The notes beneath the pieces were generated by a model. The model had not been told where the DNA came from, did no database searches, and worked only from the letters and a program-made list of their open reading frames with translations. From contig JAABRD010000026.1 of NCBI GenBank assembly GCA_011391085.1, positions 1 to 64,000 of the forward strand: DNA of 64,000 nt, written 5' to 3'. Of this stretch, positions 27,532-36,248 are shown piece by piece. Source of the stretch: Thiotrichaceae bacterium (GTDB taxonomy: Bacteria > Pseudomonadota > Gammaproteobacteria > Beggiatoales > Beggiatoaceae). Each line of letters opens with the position of its first letter. Position 1 is the first letter of the stretch. Both the position numbers and the translations under genes were made by a program.

Positions 27532-29646
27532 ATGATCATCGGACTAATTGTATTAGGAGGTGGGGCCCTGGGGCTAACGGCATACCTGGGCCAGAACAAA
27601 GAGAATGAATTGGTTTTGGCTTCACCTTCTTCATTTCTTCCAGACTCTTCTCGCAACCTATTGGACAAAGCCAAACAATTCGTTACCGACATTGTAGATT
27701 CCGTTATCGGAGAAGAACGTCAAAAACAACAAGTGACTGTTTCAACAGGCGGAAAAAAATGGATTGCAGAATTTAATCAGCTCCTCAACCGTGATTTGGT
27801 TTTATCATTGGCAATCACAGGCATCACGGTGGTTGGCGTGACCCTTTATCCCGTCCTAAGTATCGTAGGTGCCGTAGGTGTGCTATATATCGCCTTACCA
27901 GTCTTTCAGAGAACTTCTCAGGACCTACAAAAAGGTCAAATCACCACCTACTTGATAGACACCATCCTCGTGGTTGGCATGTTGGTAACCGGACATGTCT
28001 TATTGGCTTCATTTGCAGCCGTTGCAGGCAATGTGGTCTTGCAATTGTTAGCAAAAACTGAAAATAACATGCGTCAACATCTGATTGATGTGTTTGACCA
28101 GCAACCGCGTTCCGTATGGGTGCTACAACCAGACACGGTGGAAATAGAAGTCCCATTTGAACAAATCCAAGCAGGAGACATCGTCGTGGTTAATGCGGGG
28201 GAAACTATTCCGGTGGATGGCCTTATCACGACTGGATTGGCAACGATTGACCAACGCATGTTGACTGGAGAAGCCAACCCGGTGGAAAAAGAACCGGGGG
28301 ATAAAGTATTCGCTGCCACAGTAGTTTTAGCTGGACGAATTGGCATCACGGTTGAACAAGCCGGCACCGCCACGGTGGCGGCCCAAATTAGTAAAATTTT
28401 AAATAACACTCAAGATTACAAAGACACTCTGCAAGCCCGTGGGCAGGAGATTGCCAATGATTTTGCGGCCCCCACCTTAATCTTGGGAAGTGTCACTTGG
28501 CCGATCTTGGGATCCACCCAGGCCGTGACTATCCTATGGTCAGGACTGGGATACAGTATGCGGTTTCTGGGGGTCCTAAGTGTTTTGAACTTCCTGCAAA
28601 TTCTCTCCAAACATGGCGTGTTGATTAAAGATGGTCGAGTTTTGGAATCTTTACCTAAAGTGGATACCATTGTCTTTGATAAGACCGGCACGTTGACTTT
28701 GGAACAACTTCAGGTGGGACAACTGTTTTTGTTTAACGATTATCAAGAAGAAGAGTTGCTAATTTATGCAGCCACTGCCGAGTATCGACAGACTCACCCA
28801 GTGGCTAAGGCTATTTTAGCCACTGCCCAAGCCCGTCATCTAGTTTTACCCGCGATTGAGGAGGCTGCTTACAATGTTGGGTATGGAATTAAAGTCAAGG
28901 TCGGTGACCAAGTGATTCGAGTTGGCAGTGCCCGGTTTTTAATCAAAGAAGGAATCAGTCTGCCTACCCAGACGGATACCCTCCAAACCGAAGCGGATCG
29001 GCAAGGATATTTGTTGGTCTATGTGGCCATAGGGGAACAACTGGGTGGAGTCATCGAACTGCAACCGTCCATTCGACCAGAAGCGAAACGTGTTATTCAG
29101 GAATTACGCAGCCGCCATATCGATTTGTATATCGTTTCTGGGGACCATATACAACCGACTCGACACCTCGCCAAAGAACTGGAAATTACTTCTCACTTTG
29201 CAGAAATGTTGCCAGAAAACAAGGCCGATTTGGTTAGCCAATTGCAAGAACAAGGGAAGTTTGTTTGTTTTGTGGGGGATGGTATTAATGACTCGATTGC
29301 CATGAAGAAAGCGAATGTCTCCATCTCGTTACGCGGTGCTTCTACTGCGGCCCTGGACACTGCCCAAATTATATTGATGGATGGCAGTCTGAACCAACTT
29401 GCCCCATTATTTGGAGTGGCCCACGATCTTGAGAAAAATCTACAAACCAATGTGTTGTTTAGTTTCATCCCAGGCGCCATTTGTATTGGTGGAGTGTTGT
29501 TCCTGAATTTTGGATTAGTTGCTGGCATGGCCATCTATTATGCAGGTCTTGCTGGCGGTTTAACCAACACCATGTTGCCATTGTTGAAATATCAGAAGGA
29601 CAGTCACCAAACCAATCAATGGATCACTGAGGAGAAGGAAGTTTAA
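27532..29646 (+). CDS. P1B-like P-type ATPase lacking the CPC motif
   Basis: 704 residues. Catalytic motifs of heavy-metal P-type ATPases are present: LTGEANPVEKEPGD (actuator TGE), phosphorylation site D383 in DKTGTLT, the P1B-type HP in TAEYRQTHPVAKA, and VGDGINDSIAMKKANVSI. Where transport families have CPC or SPC in the membrane, this protein has SGLGYSMRFLG (about 337-347), with neither Cys nor Pro, before GVLIKDGRVLESL. No N-terminal metal-binding CxxC domain is seen. Membrane segments are visible at about 1-20, 93-125, 140-175 and after 640. The substrate cannot be named; it may be a divergent transporter or a regulator. Confidence 0.8.
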   Translation: MIIGLIVLGGGALGLTAYLGQNKENELVLASPSSFLPDSSRNLLDKAKQFVTDIVDSVIGEERQKQQVTVSTGGKKWIAEFNQLLNRDLVLSLAITGITVVGVTLYPVLSIVGAVGVLYIALPVFQRTSQDLQKGQITTYLIDTILVVGMLVTGHVLLASFAAVAGNVVLQLLAKTENNMRQHLIDVFDQQPRSVWVLQPDTVEIEVPFEQIQAGDIVVVNAGETIPVDGLITTGLATIDQRMLTGEANPVEKEPGDKVFAATVVLAGRIGITVEQAGTATVAAQISKILNNTQDYKDTLQARGQEIANDFAAPTLILGSVTWPILGSTQAVTILWSGLGYSMRFLGVLSVLNFLQILSKHGVLIKDGRVLESLPKVDTIVFDKTGTLTLEQLQVGQLFLFNDYQEEELLIYAATAEYRQTHPVAKAILATAQARHLVLPAIEEAAYNVGYGIKVKVGDQVIRVGSARFLIKEGISLPTQTDTLQTEADRQGYLLVYVAIGEQLGGVIELQPSIRPEAKRVIQELRSRHIDLYIVSGDHIQPTRHLAKELEITSHFAEMLPENKADLVSQLQEQGKFVCFVGDGINDSIAMKKANVSISLRGASTAALDTAQIILMDGSLNQLAPLFGVAHDLEKNLQTNVLFSFIPGAICIGGVLFLNFGLVAGMAIYYAGLAGGLTNTMLPLLKYQKDSHQTNQWITEEKEV

Positions 29647-29759
29647 GAGGTGAGAACCACGCACACCGATTCAGGAGTCCAAAACGCAACCGATTCAGGA
29701 GTCCAAAGCGTCGCTTTGTTGGCTTGACAAAGCGACGCTTTGGACTTCGGTGCCGATGG
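29647..29759. repeat. Family D dispersed repeat after the P-type ATPase gene
   Basis: CGATTCAGGAGTCCAAA occurs twice, then a GTCCAAAGCGTCGCTTTGT arm pairs with ACAAAGCGACGCTTTGGACT (about 29696-29743). The stem-loop lies between convergent genes and may end both transcripts. Confidence 0.8.
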
Positions 29760-30676
29760 TTACGAGGATTTCCTGCGAGATTTTTTCTGCTTGGCCAAAT
29801 AGGCATCGATGGCCCCTTGAGGAATGACCTGTAATAATTCTGGGGGCAACGTTTTTATCACTTCCTCTGGTGACAACTCCTTAACCAGCCTCGGCGACAG
29901 TTTTTTCATCATTTTGGGTGGTAAAGATTTCACCACCTCCTCTGGTGAAAACAACTCATTGAGTACCTGCGCGGGTGAAAACGTTTTCCGCGCCAATTCC
30001 TTCTTGACGCTTTTCAGTAACCATTTTCTGGTGTCACTCTCGAAATCAGCCATAGTATAAGGCATAGAGATACCCTCTTGAAAATATCGATGAAACAGTT
30101 GATTAACGACAGAACTCGTGTGCGGGTTCTGCCAGTGATGATGGGTTTTCGCATACGCCACCTGTTCACTGAGATGGCTAAATAAATGCCACAACGTATT
30201 TTAGGCGTCTTGGGTACTTGACTGGTGACAATCAGGCGAACTTGCTTAGAACCCCAGCGGACCCGATAGACACCCTGTTTGACTCGGTACAGTCGATATT
30301 GTTTCTCCAAGGCGTCAGGGAACCGTGTACATACCGCATATAGTTGAAAGTCCCGGGCTGGTAACAGTTTCTTACCCTGTCGTTCATGTTTGCGGTAATT
30401 GACATAATGTCCCAACAGTTCATCTAATGACCAGTCACGTAGCGATTCTTGATGAGATTTATAAGTCAACAAGTTATGGACTTTCAAGTTTTCCAAACCA
30501 TCTGGTAACGGGTCGGGAATGCGACCTTGTTGTTGTTCAAGGATGACCACATCCAAAAATTGTTGTTGGATGGACAAGTCCTTCTCTAACTCCACGCGAT
30601 ATTTGGAATGAGTGAAGTAATCCATCAAAGTGATGCCGAACAAGCGGTGCCAGTCGGTGTATTTGTTCTTTTTCAT
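29760..30676 (-). pseudogene. Rpn/PD-(D/E)XK-like protein gene, frameshifted
   Basis: Two overlapping frames belong together. The first (from the ATG at 30676, MKKNKYTDWHRLFG) runs in good protein to TSQVPKTPK, then shifts. The second continues NTLWHLFSHLSEQVAYAK to the stop at 29760. The break is at the four-base T run 30199-30202; one extra base would join them into about 305 residues. The N-terminal part (YRVELEKDLSIQQQFLDVVILE) resembles the nuclease core of Rpn/YhgA-like proteins, and the C-terminal part has repeated LSPEEVIKTLPPELL units. It may be a decayed gene, a sequencing error or a frameshifted product. Confidence 0.65.
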
Positions 30677-30806
30677 CTGACCGTTTCCTCTGATTTATGC
30701 AGACCCAGGAAGTCCAAAGCGTGGCTTTGCCAGATGACAAACAAAGTTTTGCGCTTTGGACTCCTGGTGTCTGTGTCATGAACTCCCCTGTTTTGGAACG
30801 CCCACT
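30677..30806. repeat. Family D dispersed repeat
   Basis: An inverted family D pair (GAAGTCCAAAGCGTGGCTTT and AGTTTTGCGCTTTGGACTCC, about 30709-30765) lies between the frameshifted Rpn-like gene and the HTH gene. No gene is seen. Confidence 0.75.
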
Positions 30807-31367
30807 TTAGTTTCTAGCAGGTCCTTCCTCCTCCTCCGAGTCAAAAATCATCTTTTTCAAGGTCTCACGAGATACGTTAGTTACTCCACGAAAATAAATT
30901 TCAATTCTGAAGTTTTGGGGATTAATATTATTTGATATTTTGACCAGCGCATCCAAATTTTCCACAGGTAAAGTCACCTCCCCCTCTTGTTGTTGCCCCG
31001 AAGGACACAACTGAACTTTATATCCCGCCTGTTCCAACCACCTAGCAATACTTGACCAATTGTCCAGTTCTTGATTTTCTTTACCCAGTAATCTCTTCGT
31101 ATAAGAATACACGGTTCGGCATAAATCGGACCTGACACTGTCTGGGGTTTTGACGAGTTTGGTAGCCATTTCGTCTGGACTACAACCACAGAGGAGACCT
31201 TGCAAATGCACTTTTTCCATAAACGTCAGTTCCTTTCCGTTGGCCGCGGCCAAGTCGGTATATAAACGTTTCAAGTCCCACATCTGTTCAGCTTGTTGGA
31301 AGGGGTTTTTTCTTTTGGTAGCCATAAATAATTCCCGTTTAGAAGGTTGCCCGTGTAATTGTTTCAT
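30807..31367 (-). CDS. HTH-domain protein of unknown function
   Basis: 186 residues. The segment LTFMEKVHLQGLLCGCSPDEMATKLVKTPDSVRSDL followed by YSYTKRLLG looks like a LuxR/sigma-type helix-turn-helix. It recalls HTH modules found at the N terminus of large cyanobacterial signalling proteins, but here it stands nearly alone. The C-terminal half (about 115-186) has a beta-rich VEIYFRGVTNVS stretch and an acidic end. A second ATG at 31325 (MATKRKNPF) with GGGAA upstream is an equally good start. The function is unknown; DNA binding is inferred. Confidence 0.55.
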   Translation of the reverse strand: MKQLHGQPSKRELFMATKRKNPFQQAEQMWDLKRLYTDLAAANGKELTFMEKVHLQGLLCGCSPDEMATKLVKTPDSVRSDLCRTVYSYTKRLLGKENQELDNWSSIARWLEQAGYKVQLCPSGQQQEGEVTLPVENLDALVKISNNINPQNFRIEIYFRGVTNVSRETLKKMIFDSEEEEGPARN

Positions 31368-31462
31368 TGCTTGCCTGAATCAGAATTTTCAGAATTAGAG
31401 AATTAACAGAATAAACCCTCAACTTATTCCGAAAATTCTAAAATTCTGTAAATTCTGATTTA

Positions 31463-32773
31463 GGGGATTACAATAAATAAATTATCCAATTATGTTGGAA
31501 TGTATGTTAGAATGATAGTCATCTTAATAACCAAAATTCTAACCATGAAACTAACAGATTCCCTCAAACAGCTTTTTATTGAGACGGCGGCAGAATTAAC
31601 GGGAGCCGCCCGTCGTTTATTTATGGCCAAAGTCGTTAAACAACTAGGTTCTGGTGGCCAATCGCAAGCCGAGCCAGAACTGGGCTGGAATCGTGGCACT
31701 CTCCGGAAAGGACTCCATGAGCTAGAAAGTGGCGTGACGTGCCTTGATAACTATTCGGCACGCGGACGAAAACCGTGTGAGACATCGCAGCCGAGGTTGT
31801 TAGAAGACCTCCAAGCTGTGGTTGATGGACAAAGTCAAACCGACCCAACGTTCAAAAGTACTCGTTTGTACGTCAGGCTCAGGGTCCGCGAAATTCGGTG
31901 TCAACTGATTAAACAGAAAGGTTATCTTGGCCAGGAATTGCCCTGTGACGAAACGCTCCGCCAAAAACTTAATGAGTTAGGTTACCATCAACGTCGCGTG
32001 AAAAAAAACCAGGCCTCAAAAAAAAATTCCTGAAACTAATGCCATTTTTGAGCAATTGCAAATGATTAATCAAGAAGCCGATACCAACCCAGACACTTTA
32101 CGAATTTCCATCGATGCGAAAGCTACCGTCAAACTTGGCTCTTTTGACCGCGGTGGCAAAACCAGGGTGTGTACCACGGCTAGTGACCACGATTTTGCGA
32201 CTCAAACCGTCACACCTTATGGTATTTTTATCCCTCAAACGGACGAATTGTTCATGTACTTTGTCTCTTCTAAATTGACTAGCGATTGCATGGTCGATAT
32301 CCTTCCAGATTGGTGGCAAACCTTCCGACCCCGTATGCCTCAGATTCAAACCTTGGTGATTAACCAAGATAATGGTCCTGAGAATAACTCTTCTCGGACC
32401 CAATTTATGAAACGTCTCGTCGAGTTTGCCAAAACCAACCAACTCCAGGTACAATTGGCTTATTATCCGCCCTATCATAGCAAATACAACCCCATTGAAA
32501 GAGTCTGGGCCGTGTTGGAGCATCATTGGAATGGTAGCCTGCTTTCTGACCTGGATACCGCGGTCCAATTTGCCAGGACTATGACTTGGAAAGGAAAGCA
32601 TCCTCTCGTTAAGGTAGTGACTCAAACCTACCAAACTGGGGTAAAATTAACCAAAGTAGCCATGGCGGCCATTGAAAATCAAATTGAACGTTTAACCGAT
32701 CTGGGAAAATGGTTTATCAAAATTGCGGGGCCGACGGAGGCTTAAGATGGACAATTTATTTATTGTAACCCCC
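31463..32773. mobile_element. ISAzo13-family insertion sequence
   Basis: A 1311-base element with 25-base ends, GGGGATTACAATAAATAAAT at the left (31463-31487) and its near-perfect complement at the right (32749-32773; one clear mismatch at position 5 and one more inside). The flanks duplicate TTA. The insertion is confirmed by the neighbouring tandem unit at 32972 onward, which preserves the uninterrupted form (AATTCTGATTCAGACCATTA), equivalent to the flanks joined together. The transposase reading frame is broken by one base. Confidence 0.9.
31545..32745 (+). pseudogene. ISAzo13-family transposase, frameshifted at an A9 run
   Basis: The N-terminal part (from the ATG at 31545) ends in frame at 32033. 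The C-terminal part continues in another frame as KIPETNAIFEQLQMIN through to 32745. The shift is at a run of nine A (about 32018-32026); with eight A the frames join into about 400 residues, the normal size. DDE features include LRISIDAKATVKLG, TLVINQDNGPENNSSRTQF and YYPPYHSKYNPIERVW. Either a one-base insertion has inactivated it, or slippage on the A run restores some full product, as is known for some insertion sequences. Confidence 0.85.
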
Positions 32774-33469
32774 TTAGAGCATTATACGCTTTTGAGTTAT
32801 TAATGTAATTATTATGTAAATCATTATGTACATAAATAGTTTTATTGCTTTAGCACCCTTATATTGGGGGTGGAGTGGCTTTTTGTAAAGCATTTTACAA
32901 CTTATCCATGGCAGTTTGACATAAACTTAATTTGGATGTCAAATTTTTTCCTGACGGGACTAAAATAAGTCAAATTCTAAAATTCTGTAAATTCTGATTC
33001 AGACCATTATACGCTTTTGAGTTATTAATATAATCATTATGTAAATTATTATGTACATAAATAGTTTTATTGCTTTAGCACCCTTATATTAGGGGTGGAG
33101 TGGCTTTTTGTAAAGCATTTTACAACTTATCCATGGCAGTTTGACATAAACTTAATTTGGATGTCAAAAATTTTTCTGACGGGACTAAAATACGTCTATG
33201 AGTTATTAATGTAATCATTATGTAAGTCTCAATGTGTATTGATGGTTTTATTGGTTTAAGATTGCTATATTAACATTTAGATATGGGTTTGTAAAGCACT
33301 GATAGCCTGGCCCACCAGATACACTCTTTTTTATCATATCAAATGGCCGACTATAGTGTTTAGAGTTAATACCATAATTCGCATTTAACTGACAGTGTGA
33401 ATTAGGTATCTTGGGTGGCTAATTGACAAATTAGCCGTATTATTCTCTATTTTCTATGAGGAAGATATT
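32774..33469. repeat. Tandem ~222-bp regulatory-type repeats upstream of the exported-protein locus
   Basis: No gene is seen in 696 bases. A unit running from AAATTCTGTAAATTCTGATT to GACGGGACTAAAATA occurs twice: the first copy is split by the ISAzo13 element (about 31433-31462 plus 32774-32967), the second is intact (about 32972-33192). A diverged third copy of the middle part lies at about 33195-33300. Each full copy holds TTGTAAAGCATTTTACAA, a perfect palindrome, and TTTGACAT ... ATGTCAAA, an inverted repeat containing a -35-like TTGACA. Such duplicated operator-like blocks suggest a regulated promoter region. Confidence 0.75.
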
Positions 33470-33799
33470 ATGACGAAGAACTTGTTGAAGGTCATCTCTT
33501 TGGGTGGTGTGCTTTTGCTGTCGTCGGGCGTGGTGATGGCCAGGGGCGATGGTGAAATGGAGGTCAACGTTGAAAACAGTGTTAAGGGCAATTCTACTGT
33601 TGTCTCTGGTAGCGGATCCCTTGGGATTAGTGCGATTAATGGTGAACTCCAGGGTTCAGGAGGAGTTGGCAACGGTGTGGATGTTAATTGCGGTGGTAAG
33701 CAGAATTGCACCGTTAATGTAACCAACGATGTAACGGGAGACTCCACCGTTATCGGTGACGGCGTGGGTAATGGTGTCAGAATTCGAGGCGGTCAGTAA
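33470..33799 (+). CDS. Small exported repeat protein, candidate fibre subunit
   Basis: 109 residues. A signal peptide spans about 1-24 (KVISLGGVLLLSSGVVMA). The mature part is Gly/Asn/Val-rich with VNVENSVKGNSTVVSGSG and VNVTNDVTGDSTVIGDGVGNG, two copies of a V-N-V-x-N-x-V-x-G-[ND]-S-T-V motif. These resemble short amyloid-type strands but are not a match to the CsgA repeat. Two cysteines lie between them (CGGKQNC). The next gene shares the motif, and a CsgG-like pore gene follows, so secretion as a surface subunit is plausible. I do not recognise a named family. Confidence 0.7.
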   Translation: MTKNLLKVISLGGVLLLSSGVVMARGDGEMEVNVENSVKGNSTVVSGSGSLGISAINGELQGSGGVGNGVDVNCGGKQNCTVNVTNDVTGDSTVIGDGVGNGVRIRGGQ

Positions 33800-33810
33800 A
33801 GTGTAAAAGA

Positions 33811-33841
33811 GACCTTGAAGGTGTTCAAAACCTTTAAGGTC
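33811..33841 (+). other. Intergenic hairpin between the two small exported-protein genes
   Basis: GACCTTGAAGGT (33811-33822) pairs with ACCTTTAAGGTC (33830-33841), one mismatch, with a 7-base loop. No T-tract follows, so it looks like an mRNA-stabilising or attenuating hairpin rather than a terminator. Confidence 0.65.
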
Positions 33842-33875
33842 CCGTAAAGTTGAAACTAACGAGGAAGTTACTGTC

Positions 33876-34208
33876 ATGAAAAAGATTATCACGCTCACAG
33901 TCTTATTTTCTGGATGTCTTGCCATTGCTGCTATCCAAGCGGCTGACCGCTTTGCGCCGGCGGATCCTAATGCTGCCTATCAAGAAATGCAAAAAAGGGC
34001 CGGAGATTCAGGTAGCCTCATTAACTCTGACTATATCAGTGCAAGTATAGCTGGTAAAGTTCAAAGGGAAGTACGTGAAGGTCAAGCAACCATCCCTGAA
34101 CAAGCTGTCGCTAACAGTGTGGTAGTACAACCAGGGGCTAACACAGGCGATATTTATGTGAATATTTCAGTGGAAGGAGACACTACCGTTGTTGGACCAG
34201 GCAGATAG
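33876..34208 (+). CDS. Small exported protein, paralogue-like partner
   Basis: 110 residues. Signal peptide about 1-22 (LTVLFSGCLAIAAIQAA, cleavage probably after AAIQA-A). The middle is charged and helical (YQEMQKRAGDS, AGKVQREVREGQ), and the end DIYVNISVEGDTTVVGPG repeats the V-x-G-[ND]-[ST]-T-V-V motif of the preceding protein. A secretion or nucleation role beside the upstream subunit is an inference from the shared motif and context. No known family is recognised. Confidence 0.65.
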   Translation: MKKIITLTVLFSGCLAIAAIQAADRFAPADPNAAYQEMQKRAGDSGSLINSDYISASIAGKVQREVREGQATIPEQAVANSVVVQPGANTGDIYVNISVEGDTTVVGPGR

Positions 34209-34213
34209 CAGAA

Positions 34214-34253
34214 AAAATCCTGACAGGCTTGTAAAGCCTGGCAGGTTTTCAAA
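34214..34253 (+). terminator. Hairpin after the second small exported-protein gene
   Basis: AATCCTGACAGGCTT pairs with AAGCCTGGCAGGTTTT (about 34217-34250) with a GTA loop and one mismatch, ending in a four-T stretch. It is a weak intrinsic terminator or attenuator that would leave less transcript for the CsgG-like gene than for the small proteins. Confidence 0.6.
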
Positions 34254-34304
34254 TACGACTCACTTGATGGAGTGAGTAACCAACTCAAGAGGAAATATCA
34301 TATT

Positions 34305-35618
34305 ATGAATGGCAAGGTAATATTTTATACCTTTATTACATTATTTGTTTCCGGTTGTGCAATAGAAAAGATTTCTACTGTCAATGAACCCATTTCACTT
34401 CCTCTGCCAGTCAAAAGTAAAACCATATTGACAGGGGAACTGGTCTGTTTTGGCGATATGCTTGCCGATTACAGATACGTTGCTGGTTATTTGGATGGGA
34501 ACGCCAAGGTAAAACCACTGGTCGTCTCCTTGCAATCAGTCAAGGATGCTACAGGCATTTCTAGCGAGTCTAGTCGAGAAATTCCTCCCGATATGACTGA
34601 TATGGCTACAGGAGTAGTTTTAAATGTTGGGGGCCCATTACGTGTGGCCCATATTCCAGGTAGTCAAGAACGTTTGGATGCCATTAATGCTTTCCAGATA
34701 AACCAACAGATCAGGTCTATGTCTCCCTATTTCAGATTTAAGCAATATTGGAAAGGCGGGATGGTTTTATATGGAGCACTGACTGAATATGACAGAACCT
34801 TTGGAAATGACAAAGATTCCTTGGACATGAAAGCCGATTTTGGGGGAGGTAGAGGAGAAACTAACTTCAGCGCATCTCATGAAGACATTGTTAATCGATC
34901 CAGAATGACTATGGACTTCAGGGCTATTGATACATCCATGGGGGATGCTGTCAATTCTGTCAGTTCCACCAATACGGTATGGCTTTACCAGTACGGTAGA
35001 GATAATTCCTTTGGGTTAAGTGTGAATGGCAACTCTATCGGTTATGCTAAATCCATTACGGAAGTAGATGCAAGACATGCCGCGATTAGATTGTTAATTG
35101 AATTGGGACTCATCCAAACAATTAGCAAATATGAACGGATTCCCTATTGGAAGTGTTTGCCTGGGGCAAGCAAAGAGGGTTACACTCGTTTCATAGATGT
35201 GTTGAAAGGGCAGAAACAAGAACCAAACGACTTGCGGGATGCCGATGTAATTATGGATGTCAAGCGTGACTTTGAATATGGTGACTACATCAATCCCACC
35301 GGTTATGTTCTTGAATACAAAAGGAGAGATTCACAAAAAAGTGAAATAGAGTTTTCTTCCTTACCAGAGAACCATCCTTTGAAAAAACAAACCATTGCAG
35401 GAAAGATTGATAAACTTGTCGCGGTTCTTGCGTTACATCAAAAAAATAACCTAAGTTTGCCACATGATCCTTTCCTTGCTTTGAAAACTCTCTATGAAAA
35501 ATTTCAGCAAGAGGGGGTCATACCGGTCAATGATACTGGAGGCTATTCCGGTACAAATATGTACCTCGCCCTCTGGTTAAATGTGCCAGTTAAACCAAAT
35601 GCGAGGTGGATACCGTGA
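34305..35618 (+). CDS. CsgG/HfaB-like outer-membrane lipoprotein
   Basis: 437 residues from the ATG at 34305. The signal peptide ends in a lipobox (LFVSGC). The middle part follows the CsgG pattern: VLYGALTEYDR, then VNRSRMTMDFRAIDTSMGDAVNSVSS, then ARHAAIRLLIELGLIQTISKY, comparable with the strand-strand-helix end of curli and holdfast pore proteins. About 150 extra residues follow, ending in a domain of unknown type. If right, it would form a secretion pore for the two small exported proteins upstream. Sequence similarity judged by eye is modest. It overlaps the next gene by four bases. Confidence 0.6.
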   Translation: MNGKVIFYTFITLFVSGCAIEKISTVNEPISLPLPVKSKTILTGELVCFGDMLADYRYVAGYLDGNAKVKPLVVSLQSVKDATGISSESSREIPPDMTDMATGVVLNVGGPLRVAHIPGSQERLDAINAFQINQQIRSMSPYFRFKQYWKGGMVLYGALTEYDRTFGNDKDSLDMKADFGGGRGETNFSASHEDIVNRSRMTMDFRAIDTSMGDAVNSVSSTNTVWLYQYGRDNSFGLSVNGNSIGYAKSITEVDARHAAIRLLIELGLIQTISKYERIPYWKCLPGASKEGYTRFIDVLKGQKQEPNDLRDADVIMDVKRDFEYGDYINPTGYVLEYKRRDSQKSEIEFSSLPENHPLKKQTIAGKIDKLVAVLALHQKNNLSLPHDPFLALKTLYEKFQQEGVIPVNDTGGYSGTNMYLALWLNVPVKPNARWIP

Positions 35619-36214
35619 CGAAGACGAAAATTTCTGCCATCCTGTTTGGGTGGCTTGTTGCTGTCTTATCTTATTCCGGTTCTGTTCCCGCGGAGGAGAT
35701 ACAGGAAAAAATTGTTTCTCTTCCACGAACCACAGAGAATGTTGAGATTAGGGGGCTTTTTGAAGTAAAATTGTCGATAACGACAGGAGATTCCTCGCTA
35801 GTTATTTCTTCAGAAGCCTCTAATCTTCCCAAAATCATCGTGGACGTTAATGACGAAACTGTTTTTGTGCATACGAAAGGTCGCATTTTATCTGATATTA
35901 TGCGTCCAAAAGTGGTTATCAAAATTCCACAACTCGTCACTTACACTTCGTCTGGAACAACCGATTCCGTGCTACGTGTCAATGTTCGCGGCCCACTAAC
36001 CATTAAGGCTGCTGGGGTTTCTAAAATTAACCTATATGGTTATGCTGATACCCTCAACATAGATGCCTCTGGCACCTCCAAGATACATGCTGACACTTTT
36101 AATGTCAATGAAGCGACAGTGAAATTAAAAGGGATCTCTTTTGCCTATTTCAAGCGCACTACAAGAGTTTCTCAACAATTGTCAGGAGTGAGTAAAGTCT
36201 ATTTACTCGATTAG
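35615..36214 (+). CDS. Exported DUF2807-like (GIN-domain) protein
   Basis: 199 residues from the GTG at 35615, which overlaps the preceding TGA as GTGA and has GAGGTGG eight bases upstream; a GTG at 35606 is also in frame. The signal peptide is about 1-27 (ILFGWLVAVLSYSGSVPA). The mature part shows the alternating beta pattern of the head-GIN/DUF2807 family: VEIRGLFEVKLSITTGDS, then repeated blocks SGTTDSVLRV, AAGVSKINLYG, DASGTSKIHAD, KGISFAYF. Such proteins form beta-solenoids in the envelope. The tight coupling to the CsgG-like gene suggests a shared role at the cell surface. Confidence 0.75.
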   Translation: MTKTKISAILFGWLVAVLSYSGSVPAEEIQEKIVSLPRTTENVEIRGLFEVKLSITTGDSSLVISSEASNLPKIIVDVNDETVFVHTKGRILSDIMRPKVVIKIPQLVTYTSSGTTDSVLRVNVRGPLTIKAAGVSKINLYGYADTLNIDASGTSKIHADTFNVNEATVKLKGISFAYFKRTTRVSQQLSGVSKVYLLD

Positions 36215-36248
36215 GTAACACTATTTACGACGAGAAAGGTTAAAAGTT

